Positions 1 to 5,662 of a stretch of 6,047 nt of DNA are shown here, one piece after another. Location of the stretch: NCBI GenBank assembly GCA_017560305.1, contig JAFYOF010000135.1:1-6047 (forward strand). Reading direction: 5' to 3'. The notes under the pieces are model-generated. The model was not told the origin of the DNA. It was given only the letters and a program-made list of their open reading frames with translations, and ran no database searches. Made by a program: the position numbers and the translations under genes. The stretch comes from Alistipes sp. (GTDB taxonomy: Bacteria > Bacteroidota > Bacteroidia > Bacteroidales > Rikenellaceae). The number at the start of each line of letters is the position of its first letter. Position 1 is the first letter of the stretch.

Positions 1-476
1 GGCTCGTCCAGAAACAGCACGGTCGGACGATGTATTAGGGCGCACGACAGTGCAAGTTTCTGTTTCATACCACCCGATAGTTTCCCTGCTCGACGCTTTT
101 TGAATGGCTCGATTTGGCGATAGATTGGTGCAACAAGATCGTAGGAGTCCTCCACCTTTACACCGAACAGTGCAGCAAAGAAGTTCAAATTCTCCTCTAC
201 GGTCAAGTCTTGATATAGCGAGAAACGTCCTGGCATATATCCCACACGCTCACGAATGGCGTGATAATCTTTAACAATATCGAAACCATCAACTTCCGCT
301 CGACCCTCGTCGGGATTAAGCAGTGTAGCGAGCAGTCTAAAAAGTGTGGTCTTACCTGCTCCATCGGGTCCGATAAGGCCAAATAGTTCGCCCCGCTCCA
401 CCTCGAAAGAGATACCATCAAGAGCCCTTACCTTGCCGAAACTCTTTGATATATTTTCAACTTTTATGGCTGACAT
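1..476 (-). CDS. ABC exporter ATP-binding protein, YbhF-like (3' end beyond window)
   Basis: This is the nucleotide-binding subunit of an ABC-2-type exporter. It would hydrolyse ATP at the cytoplasmic face of the inner membrane to drive the permeases and the adaptor/TolC pair encoded upstream. Translation from the ATG at 476 gives 158 residues before the window ends. Walker A GPDGAGKT lies at residues 36-43, the ABC signature LSGGMKQ at 133-139, and Walker B VLFLDE at 153-158. The Asp in GPDGAGKT and the PFKKRRAGKLSGG stretch resemble the YbhF group. The usual Q-loop glutamine seems to be replaced by Gly83 in YMPGRF. The start lies 12 bases after the stop of the adaptor gene, so the two are very likely co-transcribed. 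YbhF-type proteins may carry a second ATPase domain; whether this one does cannot be seen. The substrate is unknown. The family call is firm, the YbhF subgroup less so. Confidence 0.93.
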   Translation of the reverse strand, partial: MSAIKVENISKSFGKVRALDGISFEVERGELFGLIGPDGAGKTTLFRLLATLLNPDEGRAEVDGFDIVKDYHAIRERVGYMPGRFSLYQDLTVEENLNFFAALFGVKVEDSYDLVAPIYRQIEPFKKRRAGKLSGGMKQKLALSCALIHRPTVLFLDE

Positions 477-488
477 AGTATGGTGGAT

Positions 489-1373
489 TTATAATTTTAC
501 CTCTCCCGCAAGACCGATTTTTAGGCGACCATCATTCTTTACGGTAATCTTTACTGCGTAAACCAGGTTTGCTCTCGAATCTTTCGTCTGAATACTCTTT
601 GGCGTAAACTCGCTCTCGGCTGAGATCCACGCCACACGACCCTTGTAGTCATATCGTTCATCACCACCAAAATCGGCAATAACCGATACCTCATCACCCA
701 AATTCACATTTGCCAACTGGCAGGAGGTAAGATATGCACGCAGATAGATATTTTCAAGGTCGGCAACCTTCATCAGAGGTTTGCCTATAGTGGTATACTC
801 TCCCGCCTCTGCATACTTAATCAACACCGTTCCTCCTACTGCCGATGATATGTTACACTTTGCAATACGGTCATCAAGGGCTGCAATCTGTGCTTCGAGT
901 GCTGTGGCGTTCTCGTTTATGGTTGATGTATTATTGTCGAGGGTAGAGAGGGTTGCCGACAACTGACCTTCGAGAATAGTAATCTGTGCCTCGATGTCAT
1001 CACGCTGCTTTGTGGTTGCAGCTCCATCGCTGAGCATATTCTTGACACGCTGTAACTCAGCTCGCTGTTTTGCTAACTGCCTACGCAATGATGCCACCTG
1101 CTTCTCCTTGTCTGGGAGACTACTCAAAAGTGCCGACTGCTGAGCCTTTAACTGCTCTCGTTGTAGGTGCAGTTGGAGGCTGTCAATAACACCAACTACA
1201 CTATTTGCATTGATTATCTCACCCTCGGTCACATCAAAACTGAGGATTCGACCTGTACCCTCGGATGATAATACAACTTCTGTAGCCTCAAATGTACCTT
1301 GTGCATCATAATCTGGCTCGTTATTGCACGATACAATGGCAAGTAATGGAAGAACATAGAATAATCGTTTCAT
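489..1373 (-). CDS. HlyD/YbhG-family periplasmic adaptor (membrane fusion) lipoprotein
   Basis: This 294-residue protein would bridge the inner-membrane ABC exporter and the TolC-like channel across the periplasm. A short signal peptide (residues 1-15) ends in the lipobox I-V-S-C, so Cys16 is the predicted lipidated N-terminus. Residues about 27-62 form the first half of a lipoyl/barrel-sandwich domain (GRILSFDVTEGEII). A long Gln/Leu/Arg-rich stretch at about 65-172 has the character of a coiled-coil hairpin. Residues 173-203 (GGTVLIKYAEAGEYTTIGKPLM) give the second lipoyl half, and about 205-294 the beta-barrel and membrane-proximal part. The segment FTPKSIQTKDSR (256-267) is typical of YbhG-like adaptors that work with ABC-2 exporters. 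The ATG lies 3 bases after the tolC-type gene's stop, in an A/T-rich context without a Shine-Dalgarno sequence. The length is normal for the family. RND-type partners are unlikely given the ABC gene downstream. Confidence 0.93.
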   Translation of the reverse strand: MKRLFYVLPLLAIVSCNNEPDYDAQGTFEATEVVLSSEGTGRILSFDVTEGEIINANSVVGVIDSLQLHLQREQLKAQQSALLSSLPDKEKQVASLRRQLAKQRAELQRVKNMLSDGAATTKQRDDIEAQITILEGQLSATLSTLDNNTSTINENATALEAQIAALDDRIAKCNISSAVGGTVLIKYAEAGEYTTIGKPLMKVADLENIYLRAYLTSCQLANVNLGDEVSVIADFGGDERYDYKGRVAWISAESEFTPKSIQTKDSRANLVYAVKITVKNDGRLKIGLAGEVKL

Positions 1374-1376
1374 AAC

Positions 1377-2657
1377 TTATTGATTTAATGTTGTCTTTAA
1401 TCTGTATATGGTTTGTAATAACTCTACCTCGTGGGTGCTACGATTGAGCGTAGCAGTGGTTTCATCAGCAATCTTCCGCAGTAGGTCGGTGGCATCAATT
1501 ATTCCGTTCTCCAACCTCGACTCCGCAGCCATTCGCACCGAGCGGCGCAACTCTACAATGCGATTATCATCCTCCAGTGCATTGCGCAGACGGGCAATCT
1601 CGCCATCGTCCTGCGTGGTCTGCATTTGGGAATTAAAGAGGAATACATCACGCTGCACGGCAATCTGTCGCTCTGCAGCATCCAACTTAGCGAGGTTGTT
1701 CTTCTTGGTGTAGAATGCTCCGATATTCCACGACATACGTACTCCGACAATAGCATTGAGGGTCCACTCTGATGATACCATACCTTTGAACATATCCAAT
1801 CCAGGGTATCCATAATAGCCTTGAGCAAAGGCACTGAATCGTGGCATTACAGATGCTGTTATCGCTTTGCGCTGTGCAGAGAGTTTGTTGCTTTGAGCCT
1901 CAAACATTGCAAGTTCGGGGCGTGCCGATGTACGACTTGCAACATCGGTCATTGTGGGGCGTATGAGAGTCTTATCCATTAGCGGCTGCCCGATAAATAC
2001 CTCTAACATTCGTCGGTAACTTGCTCGTGATGCCTCCACCTGACCGAGCGTCTGACGAGCAGTTAGTAATTCTGCCTCAATAGCATCAACATCCGATTGC
2101 ATTGCCACACCATTTTTATAATAGGTACGAATACGATTGAGATTGGCATCCAAAACTTCAATGAGTGTTTCGGTCTGTGCAACACGCTCGTCAAGTAATA
2201 GTATACCGAAATAGAGATTCTGAATACGGGATTGTAGGTCGTAAAGCGATACATCCACTTGGCTACGCTGCTCAGCTGCCTCCGCTTCGGCAATCTCACG
2301 ATTAGCCTTTGACTGACCACCATCCCATATATTCTGCGATACATCAACCGCCACCTTGTATTGGCCTTTGCGGATACCCGACATATCCAATCCGTTGGCA
2401 GCAATCATCTGATTGAAGACCTCGGGATAGGTAGTTGTTGCCGATTGATAGGTGGCTTGTCCCGAAAATACCACCTGCGGAATCCACGCACGAGCAGCAT
2501 TCGAAATGTTGTACTGCTCAGTCTCCGCTATTAGGTCGTATTGCCTGATTTCGGGATAGTGTTCCCTTGCCAGACGCTGACATTCATCCAGTGTAGGTTG
2601 GGCTACACTCGTAAAGACTGTCAATGACGAGAATAAAAGTATAATAAGTCGCTTCAT
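1377..2657 (-). CDS. TolC-family outer-membrane efflux protein
   Basis: This 426-residue protein is the predicted outer-membrane channel of the exporter, forming a beta-barrel with a periplasmic alpha-helical tunnel. Residues 1-19 or 1-20 (positively charged MKR, a hydrophobic core, then SVAQ) look like a signal peptide cleaved by signal peptidase I. The mature protein opens with LDECQRLAREHYPEI, the start pattern of outer-membrane efflux proteins. Two long Ala/Gln/Glu/Arg-rich helical regions follow, separated by aromatic and Gly-rich strand-like segments such as FAQGYYGYPGLDMF and AIVGVRMSWNIGAFY. This is the duplicated helix-strand layout of the family. It is the first gene of a minus-strand operon with the adaptor and ABC ATPase. 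A Bacteroides-type promoter lies at 2702-2732, which would give a leader of roughly 40 bases. Regulation by the divergent AraC-type protein is inferred from position only. Confidence 0.94.
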   Translation of the reverse strand: MKRLIILLFSSLTVFTSVAQPTLDECQRLAREHYPEIRQYDLIAETEQYNISNAARAWIPQVVFSGQATYQSATTTYPEVFNQMIAANGLDMSGIRKGQYKVAVDVSQNIWDGGQSKANREIAEAEAAEQRSQVDVSLYDLQSRIQNLYFGILLLDERVAQTETLIEVLDANLNRIRTYYKNGVAMQSDVDAIEAELLTARQTLGQVEASRASYRRMLEVFIGQPLMDKTLIRPTMTDVASRTSARPELAMFEAQSNKLSAQRKAITASVMPRFSAFAQGYYGYPGLDMFKGMVSSEWTLNAIVGVRMSWNIGAFYTKKNNLAKLDAAERQIAVQRDVFLFNSQMQTTQDDGEIARLRNALEDDNRIVELRRSVRMAAESRLENGIIDATDLLRKIADETTATLNRSTHEVELLQTIYRLKTTLNQ

Positions 2658-2701
2658 AATTTATTGGTTTTAAAAGTTACTATTATTCATCTTAGACAGT
2701 G

Positions 2702-2732
2702 CAAAATTACTTGTATAACTTAGGTTGTACAA
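2702..2732 (-). promoter_or_regulatory. Bacteroides-type promoter of the efflux operon
   Basis: On the minus strand a TAATTTTG element (2702-2709) matches the Bacteroides -7 consensus TAnnTTTG. A TTG (2730-2732) lies exactly 20 bases upstream, which fits the usual -33/-7 spacing. Transcription would start around 2695, giving a leader of about 38 bases before the tolC-type ATG at 2657. The call rests on consensus match and position only. Confidence 0.7.
2711..2732. promoter_or_regulatory. 22-bp near-perfect palindrome, candidate operator
   Basis: The sequence from 2711 to 2732 begins TTGTATAACTT and ends AGGTTGTACAA. Compared with its reverse complement it agrees at 18 of 22 positions, that is nine of eleven base pairs of the dyad, with no unpaired centre. 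It fills the spacer and the -33 element of the efflux promoter, so a protein bound here would block or reshape RNA polymerase binding. The neighbouring AraC-type regulator is the obvious candidate ligand, but this is inference. AraC proteins often use direct repeats, so another regulator is possible. Confidence 0.5.
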
Positions 2733-2755
2733 TGTCAATAGAATGCTTAATTTGA

Positions 2756-2773
2756 GCAAATCGCAATATTTGC
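2756..2773. promoter_or_regulatory. Second dyad, GCAAAT-N6-ATTTGC
   Basis: Two perfect 6-base inverted arms (2756-2761 and 2768-2773) flank the 6-base spacer CGCAAT. A smaller overlapping dyad, TTTG-AG-CAAA, sits at 2751-2760. Both lie upstream of both divergent promoters, a usual place for an activator site. The arm sequence differs from that of the palindrome at 2711-2732, so the two may bind different proteins. Short A/T-rich dyads can also arise by chance. Confidence 0.3.
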
Positions 2774-2787
2774 AGTGACAGCATCTG

Positions 2788-2815
2788 TTTGTATATGAGA
2801 AAATATGTATTTTTG
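2788..2815 (+). promoter_or_regulatory. Possible Bacteroides-type promoter of the AraC-family gene
   Basis: TATTTTTG at 2808-2815 matches the TAnnTTTG -7 consensus and ends 20 bases before the ATG at 2836. The best upstream TTTG (2788-2791) is only 16 bases away, shorter than the usual 19-21. The promoter may therefore be weak or dependent on an activator. Transcription would start near 2822, leaving a leader of about 14 bases. Confidence 0.45.
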
Positions 2816-2835
2816 CATCATAAACGCGTAGGATT

Positions 2836-3648
2836 ATGGATAGACAAACTTTTAACATAGAGATTATAAATACTCAGGGTAAAGCAGGTATTTATATGTG
2901 CGTAAAAGGCACTGCCGAATTGCTTGTAAACGGGAAGTTGTTTCTGTTTGGGCGTGGTTGCATTGGTCTCATCAGTCCTATTATTCAAATACAAATACTC
3001 TCTCAAAGCAGCGATTGTGAATTTCAGATTATTACTGAGGCGATAGAACATATATTCCCCATTGGCAAGAAATTTATGGACATCATATTGGAGATACGAC
3101 AGCACAATAATGTTGTATTTCAAGCAGATGAACTATTCATTGATTTTGTATTCCAAAGAGAAAGACTAATCATTGAGAGAAAAAGTATTCTTGAAAACGC
3201 AAAAAACGAAAAAGAGAAACGCCTTTATTCATCAATGATATATTTGCTTGAGCAAGAACTATTAGTTGAAGTAATAGCTTTGGCTCATCAAAATACAGAA
3301 GTCAAGCCTGAGGAGGTAGATAAAAATACTTCTATTTCATTTAATTTCATATTTTCTATTAATAAGAACCCAACTCATAATCGTTCAGTTTCTTTCTATG
3401 CTAAAGAAGCAGGACTATCTGTTGGGCATTTCACACGTTTAGTGAAAAGTTGCACCCAAAAAACACCAACCGAATGGATTATAATTTTCACCGTAGCAAA
3501 AGCGAAAAATCTGTTAGACAATACCAAAATGAGTATTAAGGAAATAGCAATGGAACTCCATTTTCCAGAGCAATTCTCATTTCGTAAATATTTCAAGCAA
3601 CACGCGGGCATTCCTCCTAAACAGTATCGAAAGAGTCAAAGTGAGTAA
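2836..3648 (+). CDS. AraC-family transcriptional regulator
   Basis: This 270-residue DNA-binding protein is transcribed away from the efflux operon and probably regulates it. The C-terminal AraC/XylS domain spans about residues 165-266. The first helix-turn-helix lies at about 185-206 (VSFYAKEAGLSVGHFTRLVK). The second lies at about 233-256 (MSIKEIAMELHFPEQFSFRKYF) and is followed by the family-typical HAGIPPKQYRKS. The N-terminal part (about 1-75) is rich in short hydrophobic strands and could be a cupin-like sensing domain. Residues 100-150 are charged and probably helical. No ligand can be inferred. The ATG at 2836 is chosen because it closely follows a -7 element; the AGGA two bases upstream is too close to act as a ribosome binding site. 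The gene is A/T-rich (about 27-42% G+C in lines counted by eye), lower than its neighbours on both sides, so it may have a separate origin. Confidence 0.92.
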   Translation: MDRQTFNIEIINTQGKAGIYMCVKGTAELLVNGKLFLFGRGCIGLISPIIQIQILSQSSDCEFQIITEAIEHIFPIGKKFMDIILEIRQHNNVVFQADELFIDFVFQRERLIIERKSILENAKNEKEKRLYSSMIYLLEQELLVEVIALAHQNTEVKPEEVDKNTSISFNFIFSINKNPTHNRSVSFYAKEAGLSVGHFTRLVKSCTQKTPTEWIIIFTVAKAKNLLDNTKMSIKEIAMELHFPEQFSFRKYFKQHAGIPPKQYRKSQSE

Positions 3649-3733
3649 AATAATGTGATAGTATAATCCATAAAGGAAAAGGAGTTAATAAGTTCTGCTA
3701 ATTATTCTACAAAAGTTTCTGGTTTTCTCCCCA

Positions 3734-5101
3734 ATGAGGGTGTGTCGTAAATCAAATTGTCTATATTTGCCACAACGCCCATGGAACGTGCCGAGCGTGC
3801 CGCCGCTCATCAAACTGCTGGTGAGCCGCACGCCGAAGATTTACCAACCGGCGGTAGCGCATGCAGTCTTCCCGGCGCTGGGCGCACATCTATGGAAAAC
3901 GTACTTCCGCTATATAGATAATGTAGAGCATGAAGCCACCCTGATGTGCTGCCTCATGGCGGGTACGGGTGCGGGGAAGAACTGCATCAGCGAACCGATC
4001 AACCATATCCTGAAGGACATCCGCCAACGGGACCGTGACAATCTCCAGCGCGAAAAGGAATGGAAGAAGGAGATGCAGAGCAAGGGGGCGAACAAGGACA
4101 AGCGCCAGCGTCCCGAAGGTTTGGTTATTCAAGAGATTAATCCGGACATGACTAACGCCGCGTTCGTACAGCGATTGGCCGATGCCGAAGAAAGATTTCT
4201 TTACACGAAGATGAACGAAATAGACCAGTTCGATTCGCTCAAGACATCGGCACGGAGCAAGGCGCACTTCCAGATCATGTGCCTCGCATTCGACCCGGGG
4301 AATGTCTACGGTCAGACGCGTGTGGGTACGGGGAGCGTGAGTGAGCGTGTGTGCATCCGCTTCAACTGGAATGCATCGACCACCATTCATAAGGGACAAG
4401 CGTATTTCCGTAGTGTGCTCACGGACGGCCCCGTCAGCCGTATCAACTTCTGTACCATACCGGAGCAGCCTATCGGGGCGGATATGCCGATTTATGGTAC
4501 GTACGATGCTGCCTTCGACGAGGAACTTCGTCCGTACATCGAACGGCTGAACAAGGCGCGCGGACTGGTGGAGTGCCGTGGTGCACAATTGCTCGCCAAG
4601 AAACTGAAGGAGGAGAATGCCGAGTTCGCCCGTCTGTCCGAAAGCCGGGTGTATGAGAATCTCTCGTTCCGTGCCAATGTGATTGCGTATCTCAAGGCCA
4701 TGGTGCTTTTCGTGGCACACGGCGGTGTTTGGGACAAAACCATGGAGGAGTTTGTCCGTTGGTCGCTGCGGTATGACATGTGGTGCAAGATGCGTTTCTT
4801 CGGCTATGCTATCGAGGAGCAAGAGGTATCGGAATCGACAGTCAAGAGGACAGGGCCCAAGAATCTCCTCGACTTGCTACCAGTGGAGTTTACGCGGGAG
4901 GAAGCACAACTCATGCGCCAACGCCAGGGCATCCGTCGGGGCAGTGCGCAGATGATGCTGGACAACTGGCGGAAGCGTGGGTATATCGTAGTGAAGGGCG
5001 AACTCCGTCCCGATGACATGGCTCGCCAGTTGTTCTCGAAAACGGAGGAGTACTTGAAGAAACATCCGCAATATCAGTCAGTCGGTCAGTCAGTCAATTA
5101 A
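3734..5101 (+). CDS. Primase/VirE-like P-loop protein (DUF3987-type), probably N-terminally truncated
   Basis: The 455-residue frame resembles Bacteroides VirE/DUF3987-type proteins, which are thought to be primase- or helicase-like DNA-processing ATPases; the actual reaction is not established. Recognisable blocks are PPLIKLLVSRTPKIYQPAVAHAVFP (23-47), a P-loop-like segment AGTGAGKN (76-83), a charged stretch (96-128), NEIDQFDSL (161-169) as a possible Walker B region, and SERVCIRFNWNASTT (203-217). From memory, relatives carry roughly 200 or more further residues at the N-terminus, which are missing here. Similarity seems to begin only around residue 18, and the first residues (MRVCRKSNCLYLPQR) are unconvincing. 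A -7-like element, TATATTTG, lies inside the frame at 3762-3769, so real initiation might be at a GTG such as 3788 or 3797, or the gene may be dead. The reading frame is otherwise open, with high G+C. It is probably co-transcribed with the lysozyme-like gene 18 bases downstream. Confidence 0.75.
   Translation: MRVCRKSNCLYLPQRPWNVPSVPPLIKLLVSRTPKIYQPAVAHAVFPALGAHLWKTYFRYIDNVEHEATLMCCLMAGTGAGKNCISEPINHILKDIRQRDRDNLQREKEWKKEMQSKGANKDKRQRPEGLVIQEINPDMTNAAFVQRLADAEERFLYTKMNEIDQFDSLKTSARSKAHFQIMCLAFDPGNVYGQTRVGTGSVSERVCIRFNWNASTTIHKGQAYFRSVLTDGPVSRINFCTIPEQPIGADMPIYGTYDAAFDEELRPYIERLNKARGLVECRGAQLLAKKLKEENAEFARLSESRVYENLSFRANVIAYLKAMVLFVAHGGVWDKTMEEFVRWSLRYDMWCKMRFFGYAIEEQEVSESTVKRTGPKNLLDLLPVEFTREEAQLMRQRQGIRRGSAQMMLDNWRKRGYIVVKGELRPDDMARQLFSKTEEYLKKHPQYQSVGQSVN
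3762..3769 (+). promoter_or_regulatory. Isolated -7-like element inside the 5' end of the primase-like frame
   Basis: TATATTTG matches the TAnnTTTG consensus, but no TTG or TTTG is present 19-21 bases upstream. It sits where A/T-rich intergenic sequence gives way to G+C-rich coding sequence. It may be a relic promoter of another gene, a live promoter for a shortened product, or chance. Confidence 0.25.
5074..5097 (+). repeat. Six-unit tetranucleotide repeat (TCAG)
   Basis: The units are TCAG, TCAG, TCGG, TCAG, TCAG, TCAA. They encode the last residues (QSVGQSVN) of the primase-like protein, immediately before its stop. Gain of one unit would shift the frame but meet a stop within a few codons, so only the tail would change. 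Confidence 0.7.
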
Positions 5102-5104
5102 TTT

Positions 5105-5112
5105 AAAAGGAA
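5105..5112 (+). promoter_or_regulatory. Purine-rich ribosome binding site
   Basis: AAAAGGAA ends 7 bases before the ATG at 5120. This is a clearer Shine-Dalgarno-like site than any other gene start in the window and supports 5120 as the start of the lysozyme-like gene. Confidence 0.6.
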
Positions 5113-5119
5113 TCAACAC

Positions 5120-5614
5120 ATGCAACCAAGAGGAATCAGAAATAACAATCCCCTCAATATCCGTCACTCTGCCGACCAATGGCAGGGTGCGTGTGAGGAA
5201 CAGAAAGACAAGAGTTTCGTGCAGTTTAAGACCATGGCCTTCGGCTATCGGGCAGCATGGAAAACCTTGCAGAGTTACTACAACCGCTTCTGCGCGCAAA
5301 GCAGGGCATTTACGGTAAGGAACATCATAGGCCGTTGGGCGCCTCCCAAGGAGAACGATACCGAGGCTTATGTGCATAGCGTCATGAGACTGAGCGGCAT
5401 CGGTGGGAAGGAGAATTTATTGCCGCCGGAGAATGTGGACAGTTACGGACGTCTCAGTAAAATGATAGCCGCGATGACGTGCATAGAGTGCGGCATCCGC
5501 ATGAACCAAGTGGACGAGGAAGCCATTTTCCAAGGATACAAACTGGCCTTTCCGGAGAACGCTCGGGAGTTGGACGAGTGGATGCTGGGAGAGGATGAGT
5601 ATAGGGATTGGTAA
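5120..5614 (+). CDS. RGIRNNNP-motif lysozyme-like / phage structural P5-like protein
   Basis: This 164-residue protein opens with RGIRNNNPLNIR (residues 4-15), followed by W21-Q-G, a Phe-rich FVQF (33-36), GYRAAWKTL (42-50) and RWAPPKENDTEAYVHSV (72-88). This order of blocks is the hallmark of a family common in phages and prophage-like regions. Members are annotated as structural protein P5-like or as putative peptidoglycan hydrolases; catalysis by this member is not shown. The family assignment is from recognition of the motif. No signal peptide or membrane segment is visible, so release from the cell would need another route. The acidic C-terminal tail (about 130-164, ending EDEYRDW) seems specific to this version. 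The gene follows the primase-like gene by 18 bases and has its own good ribosome binding site. The hairpin at 5619-5648 ends the unit. Confidence 0.82.
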   Translation: MQPRGIRNNNPLNIRHSADQWQGACEEQKDKSFVQFKTMAFGYRAAWKTLQSYYNRFCAQSRAFTVRNIIGRWAPPKENDTEAYVHSVMRLSGIGGKENLLPPENVDSYGRLSKMIAAMTCIECGIRMNQVDEEAIFQGYKLAFPENARELDEWMLGEDEYRDW

Positions 5615-5618
5615 AAAT

Positions 5619-5648
5619 GATAGGGTGAACTTTTCGGTTCACCCTATC
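5619..5648. terminator. Bidirectional intrinsic terminator between convergent genes
   Basis: A perfect 12-bp stem (GATAGGGTGAAC at 5619-5630 with GTTCACCCTATC at 5637-5648) encloses a 6-base loop. It lies 5 bases after the stop of the lysozyme-like gene and 15 bases from the stop of the converging reductase gene. On the minus strand the stem is followed by A and five T (opposite 5613-5617), a good tail for terminating the reductase transcript. On the plus strand the T-run is poor (TTATGATAT), so termination there may be less efficient. Confidence 0.85.
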
Positions 5649-5662
5649 TTATGATATGGACT

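Noticed and set aside
203..421. 72-codon minus-strand frame in the ABC ATPase region
   Set aside because: It is a shifted frame of the ATPase gene, whose correct frame shows Walker A, signature and Walker B motifs.
1408..1713. 101-codon plus-strand frame within the tolC-type gene
   Set aside because: It is a low-complexity Ser/Arg-rich shadow of the minus-strand gene.
2818..3123. 101-codon minus-strand frame across the AraC promoter and 5' end
   Set aside because: It is antisense to the AraC-family gene, has no domain signal, and would span the regulatory region.
3649..3733. Possible terminator after the AraC gene (TTAATAA ... TAATTATT)
   Set aside because: The arms are short, A/T-only and imperfect, with no T-run, so it does not qualify as an intrinsic terminator.
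3649..3770. Attachment site or tRNA-derived joint at the composition change
   Set aside because: No tRNA fragment, direct repeat pair or integrase gene is visible; only a single near-match to the CTnDOT core is present, which is not enough to call an att site.
3890..4822. 310-codon open frame on the minus strand inside the primase-like gene
   Set aside because: It is antisense to a frame with clear family motifs; its translation has no recognisable domain, and long antisense frames are common opposite G+C-rich coding sequence.
5074..5097. CRISPR-like repeat
   Set aside because: The units are 4 bases long without spacers; it is a simple tandem repeat in coding sequence.
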